Positions 25,489 to 33,913 of a DNA stretch of 64,000 nt are shown here, one piece after another (position 1 is the first letter of the stretch; each line of letters opens with the position of its first letter). The stretch comes from Streptomyces iakyrus (GTDB taxonomy: Bacteria; Actinomycetota; Actinomycetes; Streptomycetales; Streptomycetaceae). The stretch covers positions 434,001 through 498,000 of the forward strand of contig NZ_JNXI01000001.1 of the NCBI RefSeq assembly GCF_000717055.1, written 5' to 3'. A model generated the notes under the pieces. That model was not told the origin of the DNA, ran no database searches, and saw only the letters and a list, made by a program, of their open reading frames with translations. The position numbers and the translations under genes are program-made.

Positions 25489-25926
25489 TCAGCGTTCGGC
25501 GAGGGCGGCCGGGGCCTCCTGGACCGCCCAGCCGTTGCCGTCGGGGTCCTGGAAGAAGACGAAGGAGTTCCAGTCGTCCTCGCCCCGGCCCTCCGCCCAG
25601 CCGGACGCGCCCACGTGCAGGACCGGGGTCACCTCGACCCCGCGTCCCACCAGTGCCGCCCTGGCCGCCTCGATGTCCGTCACACAGAGCTGGAGGCCCC
25701 GCAGCGAACCGGGGGCCGTCCGCGGCTGCCCGGGCGGCTCGGGCATCCCCGACTCCAGCACGATCGAGCAGCGGGACCCGGGCGGAGTCAGCTGGACGAA
25801 GCGGCCGACGCCCTCGAAGAACGCGGCGTCGATCTCGGCCCGGAATCCGCACTGGTCCTGGTAGAAGGCCTTGGCCCGGTCCAGGTCGGAGACCGGCACG
25901 ACGAGCACTTCGAGGGTCCAGTCCAT
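25489..25926 (-). CDS. VOC-superfamily (glyoxalase/bleomycin-resistance-like) protein
   Basis: The 145-residue protein begins MDWTLEVLVVPVSDLDRAKAFY, a standard first VOC strand and helix, and the second module begins GLQLCVTDIEAARAAL; FFQDPDGNGWAVQE holds the C-terminal metal-ligand Glu in the D-P-D-G-N motif. GGGGAGG lies 7 bases before ATG 25926. The region between modules contains a Trp-rich insert (WAEGRGEDDWNSF) seen in many Streptomyces homologues. It could be a lyase, dioxygenase or drug-binding protein; no substrate can be named. Confidence 0.86.
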   Translation of the reverse strand: MDWTLEVLVVPVSDLDRAKAFYQDQCGFRAEIDAAFFEGVGRFVQLTPPGSRCSIVLESGMPEPPGQPRTAPGSLRGLQLCVTDIEAARAALVGRGVEVTPVLHVGASGWAEGRGEDDWNSFVFFQDPDGNGWAVQEAPAALAER

Positions 25927-25974
25927 ACGCACACCTCCCCGGCCATGGTCCCCCCGCCGCACGGACCGCGCGCG

Positions 25975-26058
25975 TCAGCCGTGCCGGCCGTACCGGCGGG
26001 CCACCGCGCGGAACGCCTCCTCCAAGGTATGCGGTGCCGCGCCGAAGGAGACGCCCAT
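25975..26058 (-). CDS. Possible 27-residue small protein
   Basis: A short frame starts at ATG 26058 and ends at 25975. GAGGGGTGAG is a good ribosome binding site 4 bases before it, and it starts only 5 bp after the phosphatase stop on the same strand. The peptide has a hydrophobic start (MGVSFG), then an amphipathic basic helix (TLEEAFRAVARRYGRHG). It could be a translated small protein of the phosphatase operon or a chance frame in GC-rich DNA. Confidence 0.3.
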   Translation of the reverse strand: MGVSFGAAPHTLEEAFRAVARRYGRHG

Positions 26059-26063
26059 CGGGC

Positions 26064-26501
26064 TCACCCCTCGCCGAATCCGCGTACGTACCGCCGCTGC
26101 CAGGGCGTCTCCACGGCATGCCGGTCGTAGTGCCGGCGGACGTACTCCACCGCTTTCTCCCCCGGCACCCCGTCCAGCACCGCCAGGCAGGCCAGGGCCG
26201 TGCCCGTGCGACCGCGTCCGCCGCCGCAGGCGATTTCCACCCGCTCCCCGGCGGCCCGCTCCCACACGCCGGCCAGCACCGCGCGGGCGGCCGCCCGGTC
26301 CGCCGGGAGGCGGAAGTCGGGCCAGCGGATCCAGGCGGACTCCCAGGGGACCCCGGGCGGGCGCCGGCCGAGCAGGTAGACACCGTAGGAGGGCAGGGGC
26401 GCGTCGGGGTGCAGGGGATGCCGCAGGCCCCGGCCCCGGACCAACCGGCCGGAGGGCAGTCGCAGGACACCGGCGTCGCTCTCGCTCCACAGCTCGCTCA
26501 C
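26064..26501 (-). CDS. Protein-tyrosine-phosphatase-like protein
   Basis: The 145-residue protein has the PTP P-loop signature C-x5-R in IACGGGRGRTGTALACLAVL (residues about 89-108), with nucleophilic Cys and phosphate-binding Arg, and the IRWPDFRLP segment that normally carries the general acid Asp (W-x-D). The His before the Cys is Ala, as in several Streptomyces small phosphatases. The start is GTG 26501, after a weak GAGG. Function may be dephosphorylation of proteins or small phosphates; the target is unknown. It diverges from the ABC importer operon. Confidence 0.8.
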   Translation of the reverse strand: MSELWSESDAGVLRLPSGRLVRGRGLRHPLHPDAPLPSYGVYLLGRRPPGVPWESAWIRWPDFRLPADRAAARAVLAGVWERAAGERVEIACGGGRGRTGTALACLAVLDGVPGEKAVEYVRRHYDRHAVETPWQRRYVRGFGEG

Positions 26502-26624
26502 GCCCTCATCATGCTCCGTGTGCGCCCGTCCGGTGGCGGACTTGCCCTGACGGGCGGTCAACTCACGTCGGGCGCGGTGCCGATGGTGCGCCCTGCGGCG
26601 GATACGCCATTCGTGTGCGATCCC

Positions 26625-26653
26625 TTGACCACCCCCACGGCCCCTCCTATGGT
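26625..26653 (+). promoter_or_regulatory. Strong HrdB-type promoter of the ABC importer operon
   Basis: TTGACC (26625-26630), a 17-bp spacer and TATGGT (26648-26653) form a near-consensus housekeeping promoter. It predicts transcription from about 26660 and a leader of about 68 nt before the GTG at 26728. Confidence 0.65.
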
Positions 26654-26727
26654 CGCGCTGACCGCAGGACGTAGGACGTCGTATCTCCCCTGCCGGTCCC
26701 CTGCCACCGGATCTCGCTGGAGGACCC

Positions 26728-28356
26728 GTGCGCGACGTGACCCCCGACGTGCCGGCGCCGCACCGCCGGTCGTTCCTGAAGTACACCGGCGCGCTGGGCG
26801 CGGCCGCCGCCGTCTCCGCGTCGCTGTCGGCCTGTTCGTCCGGTCCGGAGTCCACCAACGACACCGGCACCGGCGGTGGCCGGGACCGCACCCTCACCGC
26901 GGTGATCGGCTACGGCAACGACGGCAGCTGGGACCCCACCCAGACGGCGTCCGCGTTCTGTATGGCCGCCAACCACCACATCTACGAGGGGCTGCTGGAC
27001 ACGGACCCGATCTCCCGTGAGCCGTACGCGGCGCTGGCGACGGAGGTGCCGGGGAATCCGGACAGCACGTCCTGGAAGTTCACCCTGCGGGCGGGCGCGA
27101 CGTTCCACGACGGGAAGCCCGTCACCGCCGACGACGTGGTCTTCGTCTTCGAGCGGATCCTCGACCCGGACACCCAGACCCTCGCCAAGGGCTTCTTCGC
27201 GAGCTGGCTGAAGGAGGTCCGCAAGATCGACGCGCGGAACGTCGAGCTGGTGCTGAAGTTCCCCTTCCCGGACGGTCTTTCACGGCTGACGCTCGCCAAG
27301 ATCATGCCGAAGCACGTGTTCTCCCGGCCGGGAGGCTGGGAGGAGGCGATCAAGGGCAAGGCGATCGGCTCGGGGCCGTACCGGCAGACCGCGCACCACC
27401 CGAAGTCGAACACGACCTTCGAGGCGTTCGACGGCTACAACGGGCCGCGCAGGCCCGCTTTCCGGAAGATGAACTGGCTGACCATCGTGGACGCGGCCCC
27501 CCGCGTCGCGAAGATCTCGGGCTCCAGTGCCGGCGCGCAGATCGCGGACAACATCCCGTACGCCAACATCGGCCGGCTGGAGAGCGGCGGGATGACGGTC
27601 GCCGGCGGGGCCGGGATGAACAACCTGTTCCTGATGTTCAACACCGGGCACAAGCCCTTCGACGACCCGCGCGTGCGCCAGGCCCTGCACTACGCCATCG
27701 ACACCGAGAAGATGGTCGAGGTCGCCCTCAAGGGCCACGGCAAGCCCTCCACCTCCTTCCTCGACGAGGCCAACCCGTCCTACCGCAGGGCCAGGACGGT
27801 CTACGACCACGACCCCGACAAGGCGAAGGCGCTGCTGAAGGCGGCCGGGGTCAAGGGTCTGAGCATCGAGATCCTGGCCGTGAACGTCAGCTGGATCGTC
27901 GACTGCCTGCCGACGATCAAGGCGTCCTGGGACGCGATCGGGGTGAGGACGGCCCTGTCCCCGCAGGAGACCACCGCCGTCTTCACCAAGATGGACCAGA
28001 AGCAGGACTACCAGGTCGTGGCCGCCGCTTCGAACCCCAACCAGTTCGGCATCGACGCGGACCTGATCATGCACTACAACTACGGGCCCGGGAACCTGTG
28101 GATGCAGTACACCCGCTGGGCCTCCGACCCCGTCGCCAGGCAGCTCTTCAAGGACATGGAGCGCGCCACCCGGGAGCCCGACCCGGCGAAGAAGAAGACG
28201 ATGGTCCAGGACTACATCGACGTCGTCGCCGAACAGGCCGTGCTCTACCCGGTCGTCCACAACGAGCTCATGACCGCCTGGGACCCCGCGCGGCTCAGCG
28301 GCATAAGGGCACAGCCGTACCCGGGCATCAACCTCCTCCAGGCCAAGTGGGCCTGA
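26728..28356 (+). CDS. ABC transporter substrate-binding lipoprotein, family 5 (peptide/opine/nickel type)
   Basis: The 542-residue extracellular binding protein carries a twin-arginine signal RRSFLK (R13-R14) followed by a lipobox LSAC with lipidated C36, so it is a Tat-exported lipoprotein. The SBP_bac_5 domain follows, with YEGLLDTDP, WKFTLRAGATFHDGKPVTADDVVF (the family signature) and PFDDPRVRQALHYAIDTEKMV. Such proteins bind peptides, opines, sugars or metal chelates. GGAGG precedes GTG 26728. It is the first of five tightly linked genes (26728-33235). The ligand is not predictable, but the terminal lyase gene suggests a 2-oxo-acid or amino-sugar-acid-derived compound. Confidence 0.92.
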   Translation: MRDVTPDVPAPHRRSFLKYTGALGAAAAVSASLSACSSGPESTNDTGTGGGRDRTLTAVIGYGNDGSWDPTQTASAFCMAANHHIYEGLLDTDPISREPYAALATEVPGNPDSTSWKFTLRAGATFHDGKPVTADDVVFVFERILDPDTQTLAKGFFASWLKEVRKIDARNVELVLKFPFPDGLSRLTLAKIMPKHVFSRPGGWEEAIKGKAIGSGPYRQTAHHPKSNTTFEAFDGYNGPRRPAFRKMNWLTIVDAAPRVAKISGSSAGAQIADNIPYANIGRLESGGMTVAGGAGMNNLFLMFNTGHKPFDDPRVRQALHYAIDTEKMVEVALKGHGKPSTSFLDEANPSYRRARTVYDHDPDKAKALLKAAGVKGLSIEILAVNVSWIVDCLPTIKASWDAIGVRTALSPQETTAVFTKMDQKQDYQVVAAASNPNQFGIDADLIMHYNYGPGNLWMQYTRWASDPVARQLFKDMERATREPDPAKKKTMVQDYIDVVAEQAVLYPVVHNELMTAWDPARLSGIRAQPYPGINLLQAKWA

Positions 28357-28360
28357 GCGT

Positions 28361-29323
28361 ATGACGGCCGTCCTGCGGATCCTGCTCCGCCGTGTCGCCC
28401 TGCTCGTGCCGCTGATGCTCGGCATCGTGCTGTTCGTGTTCCTGGTGATGCGGTTCTCGGACGTCGACCCGGCGTCCGCGTTCTTCCAGGGCGCCAACCC
28501 CACCCCGCAGCAGCTGCACGACTTCCGCGAGGAACACGGCCTGCTGGACCCGCTGCCGGTGCGCTACGCGGACTTCGTGGCCGACCTGCTCCACGGCGAC
28601 CTGGGCACCAGTGCGCTGACCCGGGCGCCGGTGATCGACCAGGTCACCACCGCGCTGCCGCTCACCCTCCAACTCACCTTCCTGGGACTGGGCATCGCCG
28701 TCGTGCTGTCCCTCGTGGGCGGGGTGACCGCGGCGATCCACCGGGACCGGCTGCCCGACCAGATCATCCGGGTGGTGTCCCTGACCGGTGTCGCCGCGCC
28801 CGGCTTCTGGCTGGCGCTGCTGATGATCCAGTACCTCGCGGTCGACCTGGGCTGGTTCCCGACCGGCGGCTACATCAACCCGGCGGACTCCTTCACGGGC
28901 TGGCTGAAGACCATGACCCTTCCCGCCTTCGCGCTGTCGCTGCCGGTGGCGGCGCAGCTGACCCGGATCGTGCGGACGGCCGTGGTGGAGGAGCTGGACA
29001 AGGACTACGTGCGCACGGCGATCGGCAGCGGGCTGCCTCCCCGGGTGGTGGTGGGCCGGAACGTGCTGCGCAACGCGCTCATCAACCCGCTCACCGTGCT
29101 CGGCCTGCGCGTCGGCTATCTGCTGGGCGGCGCGGTCGTCATCGAGACGATCTTCTCGCTGCCCGGCATGGGCAAGCTGATGATCGACGCCGTGAAGAAC
29201 GGCGACCCGGCCGTCGTCCAGGGCGTCGTGCTGACGACGGCGGCCGGGTTCGTCGTCGTGAACCTCGTCATCGACGTCCTGTACCTGCTGGTCAACCCGC
29301 GACTGAGGGACGCAACCCCATGA
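28361..29323 (+). CDS. ABC transporter permease, DppB/OppB type
   Basis: The 320-residue membrane protein has six helices and the OppB N-terminal signature (LRRVALLVPLMLGIVLFVFLV, then ADLLHGDLGTSALTRAPV). The EAA loop for ATPase contact is EELDKDYVRTAIGSGLPPRVVVGRN near residue 210. ETIFSLPGMGKLMIDAV is typical of DppB. It starts 4 bp after the binding-protein stop and overlaps the next gene by 4 bp. It forms the import channel with the permease half of the fused next protein. Confidence 0.93.
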   Translation: MTAVLRILLRRVALLVPLMLGIVLFVFLVMRFSDVDPASAFFQGANPTPQQLHDFREEHGLLDPLPVRYADFVADLLHGDLGTSALTRAPVIDQVTTALPLTLQLTFLGLGIAVVLSLVGGVTAAIHRDRLPDQIIRVVSLTGVAAPGFWLALLMIQYLAVDLGWFPTGGYINPADSFTGWLKTMTLPAFALSLPVAAQLTRIVRTAVVEELDKDYVRTAIGSGLPPRVVVGRNVLRNALINPLTVLGLRVGYLLGGAVVIETIFSLPGMGKLMIDAVKNGDPAVVQGVVLTTAAGFVVVNLVIDVLYLLVNPRLRDATP

Positions 29324-31290
29324 TGACCCGCAAGAGTCTCACTGCGGCGCTGTCCCGGCCCGGCGTCCGGCTGCGCGGCCTGCGCAGGCTTCCGCTGCTG
29401 TCGAAGATCGCCGTCTGCTTCCTGGTGGTCGTCGCGCTGATGGCGCTGCTCGCCCCGTTGCTCGCCCCGCACGATCCGCTCGACCAGCAGCCGCCCGTCG
29501 ACGGCACCGGGCATCCGTCCGCCGGGCACTGGATGGGCCAGGACAGCCTCGGCCGGGACATCCTCAGCCGGCTGATGTACGGGGCGCGCTGGTCGCTCGC
29601 GATCGGGCTCGGCGCGACCGGACTGGCCCTGGTGGCCGGAGCGCTGCTCGGGGCGGTCGCGGCGACCTCCCGCAAGGCGGTCGACGAGACGCTGATGCGC
29701 TGCCTGGACGTCGTCATGGCGTTCCCGGGCATCGCGCTGGCCGCCGTGCTGGTCGCGGTGTTCGGCGGCGGCATCACGGTGCTGATCTGCGCTATCGCGT
29801 TCCTGTTCACCCCGCCCGTGGCGCGGGTGGTCCGGGCGAACGTCCTCGACCAGTACGGCGAGGACTATGTGACGGCGGAACGGGTGATCGGCGCCCGGAC
29901 CCCGCACATCGTGCTGCGGCACGTGGCGGTCAACTGCGCCGCGCCGGTGCTGGTGTTCTGCACGGTCCAGGTCGCCGAGGCGATCGTCTTCGAGGCGTCA
30001 CTGTCCTTCATCGGGGCGGGCGTGCGGCCGCCCGACCCGTCCTGGGGCAGTGTCATCGCGGACGGCAAGAACATGGTGCTGACCGGCGGCTGGTGGGCGA
30101 CGGTGTTCCCCGGGCTGCTGATGCTGGTCACGGTGCTGTCGCTGAACGTCCTGTCCGAAGGCGTGTCCGACGCGTGGGCGGCCCCGTCGGCCCGGCAGGT
30201 GGACGTACCGGAGGACGACGACCGGCTGGAGGCGCCGGAGCCCGGCAGCGGGGAGGTCGTGCGGCTGCCCGGTCTGGCGGAGGCCGCGCGGCGGTTGCGG
30301 GCCCGGGCCCGGCACATCCCCCGGGACGGTCAGCCGGTGCTCGCGGTGGAGAACCTCGCCATCGGCTTCGACGGGCGGCACGGCGGCGTCGACGTCGTGG
30401 ACGGCGTCAGCTTCGAGGTGCACCCCGGCGAGGTGCTCGGGCTGGTCGGCGAGTCGGGCTGCGGCAAGTCGCTCACCGCACTGGCGGTCATGGGCCTCCA
30501 GCCGAAGGGGGCGCGCGTGCGGGGCCGGGTCCGTTTCCGCCAGCGGGACCTGCTCGCCGAGCCGATGCGGGTGCGCCGCGGGCTGCTCGGCCATGAGATG
30601 GCGATGATCTACCAGGACGCACTGTCGTCGCTGAACCCGGCGATGACGATCCGCGCGCAGCTCAAGCAGGTCGTGCGGCGCGGCGGCCGCCGCGTTCCCG
30701 CCGAGCTGCTGACGATGGTCGGCCTCGACCCCGAACGCACCCTGCGCAGCTACCCGCACGAGCTGTCCGGCGGGCAGCGTCAGCGCGTGCTGATCGCGAT
30801 GGCCCTGTCCCGCGACCCGAACCTCATCGTCGCGGACGAGCCGACGACGGCCCTCGACGTGACCGTGCAGGCGCAGGTCATGGAGCTGCTGCTGCGGCTG
30901 CGCGAGGAGCTGGGCTTCGCGTTGATCCTGGTCTCGCACGACCTGGCGCTGGTCGCGGACGTCACCGACCGGGTGGTGGTGATGTACGGCGGGCAGATCG
31001 TGGAGACGGGCGTGACCGCCGACCTGGTCGAGTCCCCGGCGCATCACTACACGCGCGGGCTGCTCGGCAGCGTGCTGTCGCTGGAGTCGGCGCAGGAGCG
31101 GATGACGCAGATCAGGGGCGTCGTGCCGTCCCCGGCCGACTTCCCCGCGGGCTGCCGCTTCGCCGGCCGGTGCCCGCTCGCCACCGGGACCTGCCGTACG
31201 ACACCCCCCGGCCTGCTGGGCACGCCGACGCACACGGCCGCCTGCCACCACCCCGCGATCGACCTGGTCACCCCGGAGGCCGTGACGTGA
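29320..31290 (+). CDS. Fused ABC permease (DppC type) and ATPase (DppD type)
   Basis: One 656-residue polypeptide joins two normally separate subunits. Residues 1-280 are an OppC/DppC permease (PLLSKIAVCFLVVVALMALLAP, MGQDSLGRDILSRLMYGAR, EAA loop with DYVTAERVIGARTPHIVLRHV). A charged linker (about 285-340) leads to an OppD-like ATPase with Walker A GESGCGKS (about 377-384), signature LSGGQRQR (about 482), Walker B LIVADEP (about 503) and a C-terminal oligopeptide-transporter domain with a Cys cluster (CRFAGRCPLATGTCR). There is no stop or frameshift between halves. The start ATG overlaps the upstream stop. Such permease-ATPase fusions occur in actinobacteria. Confidence 0.92.
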   Translation: MMTRKSLTAALSRPGVRLRGLRRLPLLSKIAVCFLVVVALMALLAPLLAPHDPLDQQPPVDGTGHPSAGHWMGQDSLGRDILSRLMYGARWSLAIGLGATGLALVAGALLGAVAATSRKAVDETLMRCLDVVMAFPGIALAAVLVAVFGGGITVLICAIAFLFTPPVARVVRANVLDQYGEDYVTAERVIGARTPHIVLRHVAVNCAAPVLVFCTVQVAEAIVFEASLSFIGAGVRPPDPSWGSVIADGKNMVLTGGWWATVFPGLLMLVTVLSLNVLSEGVSDAWAAPSARQVDVPEDDDRLEAPEPGSGEVVRLPGLAEAARRLRARARHIPRDGQPVLAVENLAIGFDGRHGGVDVVDGVSFEVHPGEVLGLVGESGCGKSLTALAVMGLQPKGARVRGRVRFRQRDLLAEPMRVRRGLLGHEMAMIYQDALSSLNPAMTIRAQLKQVVRRGGRRVPAELLTMVGLDPERTLRSYPHELSGGQRQRVLIAMALSRDPNLIVADEPTTALDVTVQAQVMELLLRLREELGFALILVSHDLALVADVTDRVVVMYGGQIVETGVTADLVESPAHHYTRGLLGSVLSLESAQERMTQIRGVVPSPADFPAGCRFAGRCPLATGTCRTTPPGLLGTPTHTAACHHPAIDLVTPEAVT

Positions 31291-32306
31291 ACGCCCTGGT
31301 GGAGCTCTCCGGCACGCACGTCGTCCACAAGGCCCGCAGCGGCGGCCTGTTCACCCGCGACCGCGTGTACGCCCTGACCGGTGCGGACCTGGCCATCTCC
31401 CCCGGCGAGACCGTCGGCGTGGTCGGCGAGTCCGGCTGCGGGAAGTCGACGCTGGCCAGGGTGCTGGTCGGGGTGGAGCGGCCGACGCGGGGGACGGTGT
31501 CCTTCCGGGGCAGGGACCTGTGGGCGATGCCGGCCACCGAGCGCCGCCGGGCCGTCGGCGGCAGCACCGGCATGGTCTTCCAGGACCCGTCGACGGCCCT
31601 GAACCGCCGCCTGACGGTCCGGCAGATCCTGCGGGACCCGCTGGACGTGCACGACCGGGGCACTCGCCCGCAACGCGACGAGCGCGTCCGGGAGTTGATG
31701 TCCCTGGTCGGCCTCCCCCGGGCCCTCGCCGACGCCCTGCCGGGACAGCTGTCGGGCGGGCAGCGCCAGCGCGTCGCGATCGCCCGGGCGCTGGCCCTGG
31801 ACCCGGACCTGGTCGTGGCGGACGAGCCGACGAGCGCCCTGGACGTGTCGGTCCGGGCGCAGATCCTCAACCTCCTCCTCGACCTGAAGGAACGCCTGGG
31901 CCTGGCCCTGGTGTTCGTCTCCCACGACATCCAGACGGTACGGCGGATGAGCGACCGTGTGATCACCATGTACCTGGGCCGGATCGTGGAGGAGACCCCG
32001 GCCGCCCTGGTCAGCGATCGGGCCCGGCATCCTTACACCCGGGCCCTGTTCTCCGCCACGCCCGGCCTGCTCGACCCGGTCGAGCCGATCCCGCTGGCCG
32101 GCCCGGTCCCGTCGGCGACCCGTCCGCCGAGTGGCTGCCCGTTCCGCACCCGCTGCTGGAAGGCGGACGGGACGTGCGCGGAGCGAATGCCGGGTTTCTC
32201 CGCCGCGTCGGCGCCCGCGCACCGCTTCCGCTGCCACCATCCTGTCCGGGAGGACGAGTCGACCCGTGACCTCGTCCACCGGCGCGATCCGATGGAGGCC
32301 CCATGA
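31287..32306 (+). CDS. ABC transporter ATP-binding protein, DppF/OppF type
   Basis: The 339-residue ATPase has Walker A GESGCGKST (about residues 46-54), Q-loop MVFQDPSTALN, signature LSGGQRQR (about 156), Walker B LVVADEPTSALD and switch His in VFVSHD, then the oligo_HPY C-terminal region with CPFRTRCWKADGTC. GTG 31287 has GGAGG 7 bases upstream and overlaps the preceding stop (GTGA); longer in-frame starts lack support. It pairs with the ATPase half of the fused protein to make the nucleotide-binding heterodimer. Confidence 0.93.
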   Translation: MNALVELSGTHVVHKARSGGLFTRDRVYALTGADLAISPGETVGVVGESGCGKSTLARVLVGVERPTRGTVSFRGRDLWAMPATERRRAVGGSTGMVFQDPSTALNRRLTVRQILRDPLDVHDRGTRPQRDERVRELMSLVGLPRALADALPGQLSGGQRQRVAIARALALDPDLVVADEPTSALDVSVRAQILNLLLDLKERLGLALVFVSHDIQTVRRMSDRVITMYLGRIVEETPAALVSDRARHPYTRALFSATPGLLDPVEPIPLAGPVPSATRPPSGCPFRTRCWKADGTCAERMPGFSAASAPAHRFRCHHPVREDESTRDLVHRRDPMEAP

Positions 32307-33235
32307 CGTTCACCCCGCTGACCGGTGTCATCCCGCCCGTGTGCACGCCCCTGACACCGGACGGTGAGGTGGACGTCCCCTCGCTGACCGGGCTCGTCGA
32401 CCATCTGGTGGCCGGTGGCGTGCACGGACTGTTCGTGCTCGGCTCGACCTCGGAGGCCGCGTTCCTGCCGGACCGGCAGCGCCGCCTGGTCGTCGAGTCC
32501 GTGACGGGCCACGTGGGCGGGCAACTGCCGGTATTGGCCGGGGCGATCGACATGACGACGCCCCGGGTCCTGGACCATGTGGCGTCGGTGACGGCGGCGG
32601 GCGCGGACGCGGTCGTCGTCACCGCCCCGTTCTACACCCGCACCCACCCGGCGGAGATCGCCCGCCACTACCGCGCGGTCGCCGCGGCGAGCCCGGTCCC
32701 GGTGATCGCCTACGACCTTCCCGTCGCCGTCCACACGAAGCTGCCGGCCGAGGTGGTGCTGGAGCTGGCCGCCGAGGGTGTCGTGGCCGGGCTCAAGGAC
32801 TCCAGCGGGGACCTCGCCGCGTTCCGCCAGGTCGTGACCGGCGTGCGGGAACGCCGGGGCATCACCGGCTTCAGCGTACTGACCGGCTCCGAGCTGATCG
32901 TCGACGCGGCCCTCGCGATCGGCGCGGACGGCACGGTGCCGGGCCTCGGCAACGTCGACCCGCACGGCTACGTCCGCCTGGACGGCCTGTGCCGCGCCGG
33001 GAACTGGGACGAGGCCCGTACCGAACAGGAGCGCCTGTGCGCCCTGTTCGGCATGGTGGGCGTCGGCGACCCGGCCCGGATGGGCCCCAACTCCTCGGCG
33101 ATCGGCGCCTTCAAGGCGGCGCTGCACCTGCGCGGCGTGATCGCCTGCCCGGCGACGGCCCGGCCGCAGATCCCGCTGTCGCCGGAGGAGGTGGAGCAGG
33201 TGGGCAAGTACCTGGCGGCGGCGGGGCTGCTGTAG
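32303..33235 (+). CDS. Dihydrodipicolinate synthase/N-acetylneuraminate lyase family protein
   Basis: The 310-residue class I aldolase has GVIPPVCTPLTPDGEVD at the start, LGSTSEAAFLP as the substrate carboxylate-binding loop (G-S/T-T-S/T-E), the catalytic Tyr in VIAYDLPVAVH and the Schiff-base Lys in GLKDSSGD (about residue 165). It is not the biosynthetic DapA by context: it ends an importer operon and overlaps dppF by ATGA. Relatives act on 2-keto-3-deoxy sugar acids, sialic acid or hydroxyproline-derived 2-oxo acids, so it probably cleaves the imported compound or a product of it. Confidence 0.9.
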   Translation: MTFTPLTGVIPPVCTPLTPDGEVDVPSLTGLVDHLVAGGVHGLFVLGSTSEAAFLPDRQRRLVVESVTGHVGGQLPVLAGAIDMTTPRVLDHVASVTAAGADAVVVTAPFYTRTHPAEIARHYRAVAAASPVPVIAYDLPVAVHTKLPAEVVLELAAEGVVAGLKDSSGDLAAFRQVVTGVRERRGITGFSVLTGSELIVDAALAIGADGTVPGLGNVDPHGYVRLDGLCRAGNWDEARTEQERLCALFGMVGVGDPARMGPNSSAIGAFKAALHLRGVIACPATARPQIPLSPEEVEQVGKYLAAAGLL

Positions 33236-33250
33236 CGCCCCGCCCGCCGG

Positions 33251-33913
33251 TCAGACGCTGCCCGGTGTCACCATGCCCGACTCGTAGGCGATGATGACCA
33301 GTTGGGCCCGGTCCCGTGCCGCCAGCTTGCCCATGATGCGGCTGACGTGGGTCTTCGCGGTGAGCGGGCTCAGGCCCAGCGCGTCGGCGATCTCCGTGTT
33401 GTTGAGGCCGCGCGCGACCAGCGCGAGCACCTCCCGCTCCCGGCCGGACAGGCACTCGGGCCCTCCGGTCGCCGGCGCGGAGGGGCTGCGCAGGAACCGC
33501 TCGATCAGCCGCGCGGTGGGTCCGGGCGACAGCAGGGAGTCCCCGGCGGCGACCGTGCGGATGGCGTCGAGGAGTTCGGCCGGCCTGGTGTCCTTGACCA
33601 GGAACCCGGAGGCGCCGGCGCGCAGCGCGTCGACGACGTTCTCGTCGGTGTCGTACGTGGTGAGGACGAGCACCCGGACGCCGGCGAGATCCTCGTCGGC
33701 GGCGATGAGCCGGGTGGCCTCGATGCCGTCCAGGTCGGGCATGCGGATGTCCATCACGACGAGGTCGGCCCGTGCGCCACGGGCCAGTTCCACGGCCTGC
33801 CGGCCGGTGGCGGCCTGGCCGACGACCTCCATGTCCCGGGCCGACTCCACGAGCATCGCGAACGCCTCCCGTACCAGAGTCTGGTCGTCCGCGAGCAGCA
33901 CTCGGATGGTCAT
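33251..33913 (-). CDS. NarL/LuxR-type response regulator
   Basis: The 220-residue regulator has a receiver domain (phosphoacceptor D55 in VVMDIRMPD; acidic pocket ADD at 8-10; Lys in FLVKDTRP) and a LuxR-type helix-turn-helix (CLSGREREVLALVARGLNNTEIADALGLSPLTAKTHVSRIMGKL, about residues 153-197). Its ATG overlaps the kinase stop by 4 bp, so it forms a two-component pair. It ends 15 bp from the convergent lyase gene. The MMPL exporter upstream of the pair is a plausible target, and the 16-bp palindrome at 37419 a candidate site (inference). Confidence 0.93.
   Translation of the reverse strand: MTIRVLLADDQTLVREAFAMLVESARDMEVVGQAATGRQAVELARGARADLVVMDIRMPDLDGIEATRLIAADEDLAGVRVLVLTTYDTDENVVDALRAGASGFLVKDTRPAELLDAIRTVAAGDSLLSPGPTARLIERFLRSPSAPATGGPECLSGREREVLALVARGLNNTEIADALGLSPLTAKTHVSRIMGKLAARDRAQLVIIAYESGMVTPGSV

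Noticed and set aside
32303..33235. Lyase gene as biosynthetic dapA
   Set aside because: It overlaps an importer ATPase gene and ends a transport operon, and no lysine-pathway genes are near; catabolic relatives fit better.
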